A stretch of DNA of 64,000 nucleotides, taken from the NCBI RefSeq assembly GCF_001940235.1, contig NZ_MJIE01000001.1, forward strand, positions 1,612,001 through 1,676,000, read 5' to 3'. The notes beneath the pieces are model-generated. The model did not search any database and was not told where the DNA came from. It was given only the letters and a program-made list of their open reading frames with translations. Positions 8,695 through 17,607 of this stretch are shown here, piece after piece. Made by a program: the position numbers and the translations under genes. The DNA comes from Hornefia porci (lineage in GTDB: Bacteria; Bacillota; Clostridia; Peptostreptococcales; Anaerovoracaceae). How positions within the stretch are numbered: the first letter of the stretch is position 1; each line of letters starts with the position of its first letter.

Positions 8695-9960
8695 TTATTC
8701 AGCAGAAGCAGCCTCAGCCTGCTGACGTCTGATCGCATTGTTTAACCAGTCTTTACCATCTACAAAACGCGACACCATATAGCTTACAACATAATCTCCC
8801 GAGGAATTAATCATAGTCGCCGGTGGATCCACGAGATTACCAATGGCAACAAGAATCGGAAACGCCACTTCCACGTTATTGGGGAAAAATATACTGCAGA
8901 TGATATATTCACCAATATATCCGCCGCCAGGAACTCCTGACATTCCAACAGAGGAGAATACCGCTACCGCAATAACCGGAATCATCATTTTCCAACTCAT
9001 GTCAGTCCCCATGGCCCCCATGACAAATGCTATCTTAAGTACACACGAAAAGCAGGAGCCATCCATATGCATTGTTGCGCCAAGAGGACAAACCATTTCG
9101 GATACATCTTTAGAAATACCGGTAGCTTCTGCCTCTTGCAGGTTTGTAGGAATTGTTGCTACAGACGAGCAGGTTCCCAAGGATACGATGGCTGGTTTAG
9201 CAATGTGTTTAAACATCGTACTGATACCATGTTTTCCGCCGCCAAACCATGCGAACAGCGGAAATGCAGTAAAAATATAAATAAAACACAACGGATAATA
9301 AACAAGCATTGCACGTCCGTAAGACTGAGTAATAGCAGAGCCGTATGTCGCCATTAAATTTGCGAAGATTGCAAAGAATGCAATAGGTGCATAGTAGGTA
9401 ATTATCTGAACAAATTTCAGCATTACCTGTGTTAAACCATCGAGCCACCTGGTAACCGGTCCGTCCCCCTGCTCTGCGTGGTTTGTCGCAAATCCAAACA
9501 AAAGAGAGAAAACAATCAACGGAAGCATAGCTTTTCTACTTAATAAACCAACAAAATCTTCAGCGGTAAAAAAATTTACTATCATTTGCGACATAGTTGC
9601 ATGTTCGCCAATATCCTCCGATGCCATATTATGCCAAGCATGCAAGACCGGTGGAAAAAGTTTCATTAGGACAAACATAATGACTGCGGCTATCGCTCCT
9701 GTAACAAGGAAAATAGCGATTGTAGTTCCCATAATTTTCCCTGCACGTTTTCGACTATTCATACCCGCAACGGCACCGGAAATCGAGGCAAACACCAGCG
9801 GAACAACAATACAAAACATCATATTGATGAAAACAGTTCCGAAAGGGGCAATCGTTGTGCCAAATTTCGGAGATATCCATCCCACAATACAGCCTAAGAT
9901 CATGGCTGCAAGCATCAAAGCTAAAAACCTATAATTATTCATCACACTCTTTTTATTCAT
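8695..9960 (-). CDS. Dicarboxylate/amino acid:cation symporter (DAACS family)
   Basis: A 421-residue membrane protein with the hydrophobic profile and conserved segments of the GltP/SstT/DctA family, which moves glutamate, aspartate, serine, threonine, cystine or C4 acids with sodium or protons. The family's reentrant-loop and binding-site regions are visible as CSSVATIPTNLQ, GATMHMDGS and GVPGGGYIGE. AGGAGG eight bases before the ATG supports the start. The ATG overlaps the end of the dapF-like gene by eight bases and its ribosome site is inside that gene, implying translational coupling. Between two diaminopimelate enzymes, the likely cargo is an amino acid related to diaminopimelate or lysine, but the sequence does not prove it. 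Confidence 0.88.
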   Translation of the reverse strand: MNKKSVMNNYRFLALMLAAMILGCIVGWISPKFGTTIAPFGTVFINMMFCIVVPLVFASISGAVAGMNSRKRAGKIMGTTIAIFLVTGAIAAVIMFVLMKLFPPVLHAWHNMASEDIGEHATMSQMIVNFFTAEDFVGLLSRKAMLPLIVFSLLFGFATNHAEQGDGPVTRWLDGLTQVMLKFVQIITYYAPIAFFAIFANLMATYGSAITQSYGRAMLVYYPLCFIYIFTAFPLFAWFGGGKHGISTMFKHIAKPAIVSLGTCSSVATIPTNLQEAEATGISKDVSEMVCPLGATMHMDGSCFSCVLKIAFVMGAMGTDMSWKMMIPVIAVAVFSSVGMSGVPGGGYIGEYIICSIFFPNNVEVAFPILVAIGNLVDPPATMINSSGDYVVSYMVSRFVDGKDWLNNAIRRQQAEAASAE

Positions 9961-10816
9961 TAGTCACTCCTCCTAATAATAAATCAAGGTTACTATCTGT
10001 CAATTCACCAATAGCAACAATATTTGTTGGGCCGGTTAAATACAGATCCTGAAATTTTTCTCCATTTTTTATTACATCGATGTAAAGCGTTCCTCCCTTC
10101 ATATCGACTCGCACATGATTACCACTTACTAAACCGAGTTCAGTTAAAACAGTTACTGTTGATCCTGTTCCAGTCCCACACGCATATGTAAAATCCTCTA
10201 CCCCTCGCTCATAGGTTCTCTCGTAGACGTGATCATGACCTATAATTTCATAAAAATTAACATTTGCACCCTTTGGAAAGGCAGAATGAAACCGTAGTTT
10301 TCTTCCAATCTTAATCAATTCATCTGCCGGATATGTTTTCAGATCTTTAATTGGTACAACAGCATGCGGAATTCCCGGCATCCCCAATTCCACGTACGAG
10401 CAATTAACAATTTCTCCATCAAGATTAACCGGATAATCAAGAATCACTGTACTCGGATCATTTAATCTGATTTTGTACATATCTTTTGCGAGTCGTTCAC
10501 CTATAACAATTCCTGCTGTTGTTTCAATTTTTTGTATTTCTCCAGCAAGGCCATTTTCATATCCATAGCGGCTTATACAACGTGCTCCATTTCCACACAT
10601 TTCTCCTAGACTGCCATCCGAATTATAGAAAATCATTCGATAGTCAGCATTTCCTTGTGGCTTATCGACGACCATTAATCCATCGGCACCCAATGAAAGG
10701 TGACGTTCACATACTAATTTAGCTAGTTCTCCAAATATCTCCTGCGACAGCGTTTCTTCAATGTTGTTGATAATGATAAAATCATTTCCAGCTCCATTCA
10801 TTTTCCAAAACTGCAC
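9953..10816 (-). CDS. dapF: Diaminopimelate epimerase family protein
   Basis: A 287-residue PLP-independent epimerase that interconverts LL- and meso-diaminopimelate. Both catalytic cysteines are in conserved settings: MCGNGARC and YACGTGTG. The substrate-binding NGAGNDF is at the N-terminus. Two GTG starts are possible; AGGAGG is eight bases from the GTG at 10816 and almost touches the GTG at 10825, and the shorter form begins MQFWKMNGAGND, as DapF normally does. It is the first gene of the operon behind a sigma-54 promoter 45 bases upstream. Inducible sigma-54 control is unusual for a cell-wall biosynthesis gene and points to a catabolic or salvage copy. Confidence 0.9.
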   Translation of the reverse strand: MQFWKMNGAGNDFIIINNIEETLSQEIFGELAKLVCERHLSLGADGLMVVDKPQGNADYRMIFYNSDGSLGEMCGNGARCISRYGYENGLAGEIQKIETTAGIVIGERLAKDMYKIRLNDPSTVILDYPVNLDGEIVNCSYVELGMPGIPHAVVPIKDLKTYPADELIKIGRKLRFHSAFPKGANVNFYEIIGHDHVYERTYERGVEDFTYACGTGTGSTVTVLTELGLVSGNHVRVDMKGGTLYIDVIKNGEKFQDLYLTGPTNIVAIGELTDSNLDLLLGGVTNE

Positions 10817-10860
10817 ATTTCTCACCTCCTATTCTAAAATGCGGCCGTCATAGTTTATTG

Positions 10861-10878
10861 TAGCAAAAGATATGCCAA
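10861..10878 (-). promoter_or_regulatory. Sigma-54 (-24/-12) promoter of the dapF-symporter-lysA operon
   Basis: On the minus strand the sequence reads TTGGCATATCTTTTGCTA from 10878 to 10861. The -24 GG (10876-10875) and -12 GC (10864-10863) are separated by exactly ten bases, as required for RpoN. Transcription would start about 35 bases before the GTG. The direct repeat TAGTTTATTG occurs on either side, at 10851 and 10890. The adjacent gene encodes a sigma-54 activator. Confidence 0.82.
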
Positions 10879-10935
10879 ACATCGCAAATTAGTTTATTGG
10901 CCATTTTAGAACAACAACCTACAGTTTTCTCAGTC

Positions 10936-10977
10936 AAAAAGTCCCGATTCAGGGAATCGTTTTCCTTGAATCAGGAC
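10936..10977 (-). terminator. Intrinsic terminator of the PAS/sigma-54 activator gene
   Basis: Arms 10941-10954 and 10964-10977 pair over 14 positions with two wobble or mismatch positions. On the minus strand the hairpin is followed by CTTTTTG. It separates the activator transcript from the sigma-54 promoter downstream. Confidence 0.75.
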
Positions 10978-10996
10978 CAGCCAGGCAGTTAGTGTA

Positions 10997-12814
10997 TTAA
11001 TGGATATCATATTCTTTCAGTTTTCTGTAGAAAACAGTCTTAGATATTCCAAGTTGTTGCATTGTTTTTAACTTATTCCCTTCATTTTGCATTAAAGCTT
11101 GCAAAATGATTTTTTTCTCTTCCGCCGCAAGTCTGCTTTTCATAGTAAGCATTTGTGACTCATTCTCCAAATGGATATTTTCGGCATAAATAATATCCGA
11201 GTCCGAAAGTACAATTGCTTGCTCCAGAATATTTTCCAGTTCCCGAATATTTCCAGGCCAATCATAGGATGTCAATTTAGCAAAAGCTTCCCCAGATAGA
11301 TTTTTCTTACGAATCCCATATTTGATTGGAATCTTTTCTATGAGATTATTAATGATAAAGTAGGTATCCACAGGACAATCACGCAATGGAGGCAGATTCA
11401 CAGTAAATGTACTGAGCCTGTAATATAAATCTCTTCTAAATCTGCCCGCAGCAACTTCTGCTTTCAAGTCACGATTCGTTGCAGCTAAAATACGAACATC
11501 AACTGGAATAGCTTTCGTCGATCCCACTCTTGTAACTACTTTATTCTGAATAACATTGAGAAGTTTGGTTTGAATTTCCAACGGAATCTCTCCGATTTCA
11601 TCAAGGAAAATGGTTCCTCCATTCGCTTCTTCAAAAAAACCGGCCTTTCCATGAGGATCTGCACCGGTAAAAGAACCTTTCACATAACCAAACATCTCAC
11701 TTTCGAAAAGAGTCGGTACGATTGTCGAACAATCTACCTTGACAAAAACACCTTTCCGCGGCTGTACATGGCTAATTGCCTCCGCAAGAAATGATTTCCC
11801 TGTGCCGCTTTCACCTGTAATCAGAATATTACAGTCTAACTGAGACAATTTATATGCCTGTCGTCTTGACGAATCTGCCGACGATCCGATACCAAACAAT
11901 GTCAAAAAAGTTCTTTCATCTTGAACCGCGTTCCGTTCCCTTCTCGTTTCCTTGTAAGATTTTTCGACGATTTTAATTGCATCATTTCGTTCCTTGATAA
12001 TCATTTGGATATCTTCTATATTGCGAAATCGAACAATAACATATTGCAGCGTCCCTGAATTATAAACTGGAAGAAGCGATGCTACAAGCTCAAATCCGTT
12101 GATTCGATACTCCTGATTCTCATAACAGTCTACTTCTCCGTTCATAATCTGGCTAAGATGTGTTTCGAACAAATCTCCTTCAAAGTAATCACTGAAATGA
12201 TGGCCCACCACGTTCAACTCAAAGTCAGGACTTTTTGCAATATACCGCCCTCCTCGAAGGATATCTCCTGCCCCCTCTTTTCGAGCGGTGTATCCGTTCT
12301 CTTCCCAGAACTTCACCTGTCCTGTCTTACCATCTAAAATGATGAGTTGAGCTACACAGAGAAAGTAATTAATAATATATTGAGAGTCTTTAATATTAAC
12401 CAAAATTGTCCGATCTTTTATTGTAGCCATAACAGGAATGCCGTCAACTTCGGTTTCTACTTTTAGATACTCCAACTCATTCCCCGGGTAAAATTTATAA
12501 ACAGGCGAACATTCCGGATTATCATATCGGGCAACGGCAACACACGCATCTCCTGCATGTATTTTTTTATCGTGAATTCCCAGTACATTTAAATCTTCCG
12601 GCCTGAGGTTTCCATCGTCTGCACCAATTGCTGTATCCGCAAGTATAACAATATCGTCTTTTTCCAACTTGCCGGCAGCATGGGAATATTGACTATGATT
12701 GAAAAGCCCGAATCTGGTCTTTGCCTGCTCATTAATATGATCAATTATTCCATTTTGATTTAATATAAATATTGCGTGGGTTGATGAATCCATTACGCTT
12801 TGAAGTAAATCCAT
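10997..12814 (-). CDS. PAS-containing sigma-54-dependent transcriptional activator
   Basis: A 605-residue bacterial enhancer-binding protein. The first 120 residues (SVMDSSTHAIFILNQNGIID) and the stretch around 210-285 look like PAS sensor domains. The AAA+ module follows, with Walker A GESGTGKS, the sigma-54 contact loop as GSFTGA (usual form GAFTGA), and Walker B TIFLDEIGE. The C-terminal 45 residues are a Fis-type helix-turn-helix (KTMQQLGISKTVFYRKL). GAGG eight bases before the ATG supports the start. No receiver domain is present, so the signal is probably a small molecule. Its position just upstream of the dapF-like operon and its sigma-54 promoter makes it the obvious activator. Confidence 0.9.
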   Translation of the reverse strand: MDLLQSVMDSSTHAIFILNQNGIIDHINEQAKTRFGLFNHSQYSHAAGKLEKDDIVILADTAIGADDGNLRPEDLNVLGIHDKKIHAGDACVAVARYDNPECSPVYKFYPGNELEYLKVETEVDGIPVMATIKDRTILVNIKDSQYIINYFLCVAQLIILDGKTGQVKFWEENGYTARKEGAGDILRGGRYIAKSPDFELNVVGHHFSDYFEGDLFETHLSQIMNGEVDCYENQEYRINGFELVASLLPVYNSGTLQYVIVRFRNIEDIQMIIKERNDAIKIVEKSYKETRRERNAVQDERTFLTLFGIGSSADSSRRQAYKLSQLDCNILITGESGTGKSFLAEAISHVQPRKGVFVKVDCSTIVPTLFESEMFGYVKGSFTGADPHGKAGFFEEANGGTIFLDEIGEIPLEIQTKLLNVIQNKVVTRVGSTKAIPVDVRILAATNRDLKAEVAAGRFRRDLYYRLSTFTVNLPPLRDCPVDTYFIINNLIEKIPIKYGIRKKNLSGEAFAKLTSYDWPGNIRELENILEQAIVLSDSDIIYAENIHLENESQMLTMKSRLAAEEKKIILQALMQNEGNKLKTMQQLGISKTVFYRKLKEYDIH

Positions 12815-12857
12815 ATTAATTGCCTCATTTCTAAAAATACATCTAATCCCAATATTA

Positions 12858-12887
12858 TTTTAATATGTTACCCCCTTTTCTGACAAG
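12858..12887 (-). promoter_or_regulatory. Putative sigma-70 promoter of the activator gene
   Basis: Minus-strand TTGTCA (12887-12882), an 18-base spacer and TAAAAT (12863-12858) precede the activator start by about 45 bases. Confidence 0.5.
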
Positions 12888-12899
12888 ATCTATTTGAAT

Positions 12900-13076
12900 T
12901 TATTCAATATTAAGACTATCTTCCGAATTACTGCTGCCACCCACTTTCTCTATTATTTCTGTTTCAACAAACACCCCCATATTCAAAATATGCGAAAACG
13001 TCGTACGGAAAATGCTCGCTGGAACGCTGGCAATTGAGATCTGAGCACCATTATCCGGGCCGATCCCGCCGGTCAT
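12900..13076 (-). CDS. Unrecognised 58-residue reading frame, possible gene remnant
   Basis: The ATG at 13076 opens a frame of 58 codons that lies in the gap 12815-13110 between the activator gene and the pRiA4b-like gene. The peptide contains GPDNGAQISIASVPASIF and a short hydrophobic stretch, and ends in an acidic tail. No convincing Shine-Dalgarno sequence precedes it. It could be the broken 3' end of a former gene, because the composition looks protein-like, but I do not recognise a family. Confidence 0.2.
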   Translation of the reverse strand: MTGGIGPDNGAQISIASVPASIFRTTFSHILNMGVFVETEIIEKVGGSSNSEDSLNIE

Positions 13077-13110
13077 GCGGGGCGGTGACCCGAGGGTATT
13101 GTCCGGCAGA

Positions 13111-14931
13111 CTACAGCATGTTCTCGGGCTTACTCGTTCTCCCCGTCCATCCCATCTGCCTTGCCCAGTCGCGCATCTCTTTTGCGGCATAACGATCTGC
13201 GCCATGAATCGTTTCCAGGAAATCAAGATATCCCCCGTATCCACCGACATCATCCATAACATTTAACCCATCTGCATATACACAGAGAGGTTTTCCCAGA
13301 TACTGAATCTCATTAAGCGTGTTCTGCAAGTCTTCCGAAGCTTTTTCACTGCTGCTGTCATAAAAAACCGCGTCCTCATCAATTGACAGTATGTGTTCCA
13401 GAATCTCATGTCCATCTGCCGCAGTATAATCAAAGTCATCATTTTCCCAGACGGCATGATAGCCTTCCTCGCATGTGATCTTTACTTCCCAGCCATCACC
13501 ATAGTCGTAGTAATATGTAAGCCCGTCCGCAACCGGAACAATATCCGGATTCCAATCGTTGATATATTCACAACATTCATCCTGCATCTCTTCTATCGCC
13601 CACTTATATTCCATCTTGACGTCAAAGGGATCCTTCCCCAGCTCTTTTTTTATTCTATCCGGATCGGAATGTGAAAGGCGATCGATTTCCTGATAATTGC
13701 GCCTAAGAACTCGTAGACGTTCTGCTGCTGACGCATAATGATCAAGCTCTCCTGCGCTAAATTCCTCTTCTACCATTTCGTTGAACTGATCAATCAAGAG
13801 AGCAATGTCCTCTGCCGCATGCTGAAGATTTTCCCGCTTTCCTCCTTTTCCTTTGACGTACAACAGTTCTCCGAGCTCAAGCCGTTCTGTGAGATGCTCC
13901 ACATCAATTCCGATATCGCTGAGAGCTTTGAGTTCTTCAAGTGACAGTTCTGCATATCCCCTGCCGCCGAATATTTTCCCGGCTTTTTTGTCGCCATCCA
14001 CCCAGCGTTCAAACTCTTCTGTCTTTCTGAGGTTATCCAGATAGCAATCTCCCACGCTGAATGTGCCTTCTTCATCTGTATACTTTCGTTTCAGCCAGGT
14101 TTTAACACTTATACTTTTGTCATAATCATCGTCCCAGTAAGCGTCACTGAAGTCATCGCCCTCCGGAAAGCGAAAGAGCACGCCGCAAAGTTCCGCCCAT
14201 GTTTTTACACTGTTCTGTGTGAGTCCCTTGAAAATGCATTCCGGCAGTTCAAAGTGATGCAGATGGCTGTTCTGCCAGCCGAAGAGTTTTTGAATCATAT
14301 AGTGCGCAGCATGCAGACTCATCCTCCCCGGAACAAGAACCTCTCTGATGATTCCGTTCTTCGCTTTCCCATATTTGCGAATCGTTTCCATGCTTTCAGA
14401 TGTCTCGAAATGATTTACTAATTCCAGTTTAAGTTTGAGCACGTCAAGGTTTAATGCCGTTTCCTGAATACCTTCAACTGAATTGTCCGGTTGTTTTCCT
14501 GTATGCTCAGCCTTTGTTCCCCCATAAGCACATCCTTTTCTGTTTCTATAACTGTCCAGATCAATAACAGTTCCCATTTCTCCTGACTCCTTTCTTTTTG
14601 CGTCTGAATTACACTTATTGACCACCTGCGATTCAAAAGCTTTTTTATTACGTTCCCGATAATTTTCACTTCGAATCGCACTGTCACTTTTCTCTTTGCC
14701 GTACATGCCTCTCTCGTAAGGCTGATATGATTGCGCATCTTTTTCCGACATATGAAGTTGCTCAGCAATCCCGGCAGTTGTCTTCCCCTGTCTGTGTAAT
14801 TCACCAACAGCAATACTTGTTCTGCTGCTCCATAATCCTTCTGTGATCAAAACGCGTCTGACTTTTATCGGATAAGTGCCAAGTTTCTCCGCCGTTTTGT
14901 TTCTTTGGTCAAACGCTAACATACTTGCCAT
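13111..14931 (-). CDS. pRiA4b ORF-3-like (IS1096 TnpR-type) protein with an N-terminal HTH-like extension
   Basis: A 606-residue frame with two parts. Residues 1-117 carry a small helical module (KVRRVLITEGLWSSRT, GIAEQLHMSEKDAQSY) resembling short helix-turn-helix proteins of Firmicutes. From residue 119 the sequence matches the plasmid pRiA4b ORF-3/IS1096 passenger TnpR family: GRMSLHAAHYMIQKLFGW, YYYDYGDGWEVKI and VDDVGGYGGYLDFL are characteristic. The C-terminal family has no proven biochemical role. AAAGGAG before the internal ATG at 14577 gives a second plausible start (MGTVIDLDSY), while the upstream ATG has no clear ribosome site. It may therefore be one fusion or an internally initiated pair. 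No inverted repeats or transposase are adjacent. Confidence 0.72.
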   Translation of the reverse strand: MASMLAFDQRNKTAEKLGTYPIKVRRVLITEGLWSSRTSIAVGELHRQGKTTAGIAEQLHMSEKDAQSYQPYERGMYGKEKSDSAIRSENYRERNKKAFESQVVNKCNSDAKRKESGEMGTVIDLDSYRNRKGCAYGGTKAEHTGKQPDNSVEGIQETALNLDVLKLKLELVNHFETSESMETIRKYGKAKNGIIREVLVPGRMSLHAAHYMIQKLFGWQNSHLHHFELPECIFKGLTQNSVKTWAELCGVLFRFPEGDDFSDAYWDDDYDKSISVKTWLKRKYTDEEGTFSVGDCYLDNLRKTEEFERWVDGDKKAGKIFGGRGYAELSLEELKALSDIGIDVEHLTERLELGELLYVKGKGGKRENLQHAAEDIALLIDQFNEMVEEEFSAGELDHYASAAERLRVLRRNYQEIDRLSHSDPDRIKKELGKDPFDVKMEYKWAIEEMQDECCEYINDWNPDIVPVADGLTYYYDYGDGWEVKITCEEGYHAVWENDDFDYTAADGHEILEHILSIDEDAVFYDSSSEKASEDLQNTLNEIQYLGKPLCVYADGLNVMDDVGGYGGYLDFLETIHGADRYAAKEMRDWARQMGWTGRTSKPENML

Positions 14932-15040
14932 AACGTGTCAACGTTTCTTCTGTTCCCTTCTGCTGATTAAATCATTTTGCGTGGACGATACCTGTGGTAA
15001 TAATGTGGGGACAAAGCTGGTTTTCAGGTATTTGGCCAAA

Positions 15041-15074
15041 ACAAAAAGCCTGAAACGTTTCCGTTTCAAGCTTT
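15041..15074 (-). terminator. Intrinsic terminator downstream of the 172-residue gene
   Basis: Arms 15045-15057 and 15062-15074 pair over 13 positions with one wobble. On the minus strand the hairpin is followed by GCTTTTTGTTTTGG. It separates the SSS symporter operon from the pRiA4b-like gene. Confidence 0.75.
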
Positions 15075-15156
15075 CCGGCGGCCGCAGCGCCGTGACGGCG
15101 AAGGAGATCCGACAGCTGATCTTTTCTCGTCCTGTCCGCTGACTATTCTTCCTCCT

Positions 15157-15675
15157 TCAGACCTTCGTCAGAAAAATATCATCCAGGTCGCCGGTCAGGG
15201 AGTCCAGCACTTTATATTTTTTTTCATCTAATTCGGGATTGTAAAATTCGATGAGATAAACGGGTTTATAAAACCGCTCTGTCACATGATCCTCAAGCTC
15301 GGGAACCGCGTACAGATTCCGGAATTTTTTCAGGATAAACTCCCGATTATAGTCCCACGCTCGCTGCAGTGCCTCTTCCTCCGTCAGCTTATCCCGCAGA
15401 ACGCAGTCCGTTTCCACATCCGTTTCCCTGCCGGACGGAAGATGAGAGAGCTTACCCGGAGATAACACGGATTCATCGAATCCCGCATAATACCCCGCAT
15501 ATCTGCGTGTCCTCTTCGTGACCTGTAATCCGATCCTGAACTGAAAAACCCAGCATAAGCTGTAGAGCGTATTAACGCACCTGTATTCAATTCCGGTGAT
15601 TTTTCTGGATTTATTCAATCTCCGAATCAGCATGTCAGGAGTATACCGAACTCCGTTGAGTACCTGGATCTTCAT
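15157..15675 (-). CDS. Hypothetical protein, 172 residues
   Basis: No family was recognised. The predicted product is soluble and rich in charged and aromatic residues. The N-terminal third is basic (RRLNKSRK, TKRTRRYAGYYAGF), the middle is acidic, and it ends FYNPELDEKKYKVLDSLTGD. GAGG lies upstream of the ATG at 15675. It follows the SSS symporter on the same strand after 88 bases and ends at a good terminator, so it is probably the last gene of the aconitase X operon, although a separate promoter is possible. Nothing in the sequence suggests an enzymatic function. Confidence 0.55.
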   Translation of the reverse strand: MKIQVLNGVRYTPDMLIRRLNKSRKITGIEYRCVNTLYSLCWVFQFRIGLQVTKRTRRYAGYYAGFDESVLSPGKLSHLPSGRETDVETDCVLRDKLTEEEALQRAWDYNREFILKKFRNLYAVPELEDHVTERFYKPVYLIEFYNPELDEKKYKVLDSLTGDLDDIFLTKV

Positions 15676-15763
15676 GTTTCACACCCTCTGAATCAGGCTG
15701 CAGCCAATGCGCACTCAGCCGGATGCGGCCGCGGCACCGTCAGCAAATCATCGTCAGCGTCTG

Positions 15764-17437
15764 TTAAGCCCGATCGGGACTTAACGCGCAGACCCCGATT
15801 ACTTTTGTAAACTGTTCCTGATTCATTACAATTCCCGAAACCGGCTCTTCCATATCCTCGATCCGCACCTCGATCCGGTCAACCGTTCCGGTTTCCTGCA
15901 TCGCAGTTTCATTAACGTCTTCAAATCTTCTGGAATACTCCATCAGATCCTGAATTTCCTTCGGCGGCTCCTTTGTCAAAAGGCTGACGATAATATACGC
16001 CGCAATCGCAAGGACCAGCGCCGCGAAAAATGTATGAATGTTGGTCTTATCCTGAAGCAGATAATACCACAGAAACCCTGTGACGGAACCGACAATCATG
16101 GCTGCGGCAGCTCCCTGTCTGGTTCCCCTTTTCCAGTACAGCCCTCCGATAATACACGGAATAAAGGCCGGCGACAGTACGGACCATGCGATCCATGTCA
16201 GCTGGTATACGCCTACTTCAAAGATCGGAACGAAGCACATGGCTGCGCCAATCAGACCGAGTACATAGGTGGCATATCTGGAAACCTTCATTTTCTGGGC
16301 ATCCGTTGCATTCGGCACAAGCTGCGAGAACAAATCATTGCCCGCAGATGATCCGATAACCAGAAGAAGTGCGCTCGCTGTCGACATGACTGCTGATGCT
16401 GCTCCGGCCAGAATGAGTCCCGCGAGACCGGCCGGTAATTTGGTAAGCGCCAGCATCGGCATTACATATTCCGCATTCCCGCCCGGAAGCATTGCCGCAT
16501 CCGGATATACGACTCGTCCGACCATACCGAGGATATAGACGCCAAAGGCCAGGCAGAAACCGAAGCACGCGCCGATCATGGGAACCAGCCGTATGGACTT
16601 CTCATCTCTGATTGCGACTGTCTTTATCACAAGATGAGGCTGACCCATATATCCGATGAAGTACACCAGCGCAATCCCGGCAATCATCAGAGGCGCTCCC
16701 TTCAGATAGTAGTCTTCACCCCACAGCGTCGCCAGTCCTTCATTGATGTCAATCAGGCCGTGATTCATTCCGCTGAACCCGCCGACGCTGCTGACGCACA
16801 CAGGTATCAGAATAAACATTCCGATCACCATCAGTATAGACTGCGCGAAGTCCGTATACGCCACAGAGAGATATCCTCCCGCACCGGTATATATAAGAAT
16901 AACGATGCAGCCAACGATAAGGGATACAGTATAAGACCAGCCGGTGATACATGATATCAGAACGCCCATGGCCATATATTCCACCAGCAGACTGATTACC
17001 ATTGCCACGATCAAAATTACGACTGACAGATAGCGTATCTTTTTACTGTAATATCTGTGGCCGAAAAAATCCGGAATTGTAAGCGACTGTGCCTTTTCCG
17101 TATACCTCCGCATCCTTCTTGCAATTACTCCGAAGTTCAGAAGCGGTCCGAACACATCGCCCGGCGCCGCCCAAAGCGCGGAAGCTCCCGCTTCCCATCC
17201 ATACTGAGGCCCTGCAATATACATACCTCCGCCCAGAGAACTGGAGCCATGTGCCAAAGCGGTGATCCAGGGACCCATCTCGCGTCCGCCGACAAACCAG
17301 TCCTCCGAATTTTTGACTCTTTTCGCGGCCCACAGTCCGATTGCGAGTATCGCAATTATATATATCACAAGAATAATCGGTACAATTATGGGGATCTCAA
17401 ACCCCAAAGCCTTTTCAAGACTATCGATATTCAACAT
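15764..17437 (-). CDS. Sodium:solute symporter (SSS) family transporter
   Basis: A 557-residue membrane protein of the PutP/PanF family with about 13 hydrophobic segments. The N-terminal EDWFVGGREMGPW, followed by ALAHGSSSLGGGMYIAGPQYGW, is the conserved SSS signature region around transmembrane segments 1 and 2. It imports a solute with sodium; proline, pantothenate, sialic acid and monocarboxylate carriers belong here. A hydrophilic tail of about 75 residues ends the protein. GGGAG before the ATG supports the start. A 39-residue membrane peptide is encoded 35 bases upstream on the same strand. As the only transporter of the aconitase X/HisD-like operon, it probably imports that pathway's substrate. 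Confidence 0.9.
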   Translation of the reverse strand: MLNIDSLEKALGFEIPIIVPIILVIYIIAILAIGLWAAKRVKNSEDWFVGGREMGPWITALAHGSSSLGGGMYIAGPQYGWEAGASALWAAPGDVFGPLLNFGVIARRMRRYTEKAQSLTIPDFFGHRYYSKKIRYLSVVILIVAMVISLLVEYMAMGVLISCITGWSYTVSLIVGCIVILIYTGAGGYLSVAYTDFAQSILMVIGMFILIPVCVSSVGGFSGMNHGLIDINEGLATLWGEDYYLKGAPLMIAGIALVYFIGYMGQPHLVIKTVAIRDEKSIRLVPMIGACFGFCLAFGVYILGMVGRVVYPDAAMLPGGNAEYVMPMLALTKLPAGLAGLILAGAASAVMSTASALLLVIGSSAGNDLFSQLVPNATDAQKMKVSRYATYVLGLIGAAMCFVPIFEVGVYQLTWIAWSVLSPAFIPCIIGGLYWKRGTRQGAAAAMIVGSVTGFLWYYLLQDKTNIHTFFAALVLAIAAYIIVSLLTKEPPKEIQDLMEYSRRFEDVNETAMQETGTVDRIEVRIEDMEEPVSGIVMNQEQFTKVIGVCALSPDRA

Positions 17438-17472
17438 TGTTACTTCTCCCGTCTCACCCTAACGGGTGTTCC

Positions 17473-17592
17473 TTACAGCCTCCACCATCCTTTGTAGAAG
17501 GAGATCGTAGCCGCAGCGGCGATAACGACCGTAGCAATGATCAGCACCCCCGTACTGACCGGAAAATCAAAAAACCAGGACAGCAGTTTCAT
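17473..17592 (-). CDS. 39-residue membrane peptide, SSS symporter small accessory protein type
   Basis: AGGAGG seven bases before the ATG at 17592 introduces a 39-codon frame. The peptide begins MKLLSWFFDFPVSTGVLIIA, continues with one hydrophobic helix of about 20 residues and ends in an aromatic, basic tail, FYKGWWRL. Small proteins of this kind are found directly upstream of clostridial sodium:solute symporters, and this one is in that place. A role as an accessory subunit is inferred; no biochemical function follows from the sequence. It lies between the zinc dehydrogenase (15 bases upstream) and the symporter, so it belongs to the same transcript. Confidence 0.75.
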   Translation of the reverse strand: MKLLSWFFDFPVSTGVLIIATVVIAAAATISFYKGWWRL

Positions 17593-17607
17593 AAGTCAAC
17601 CTCCTTT

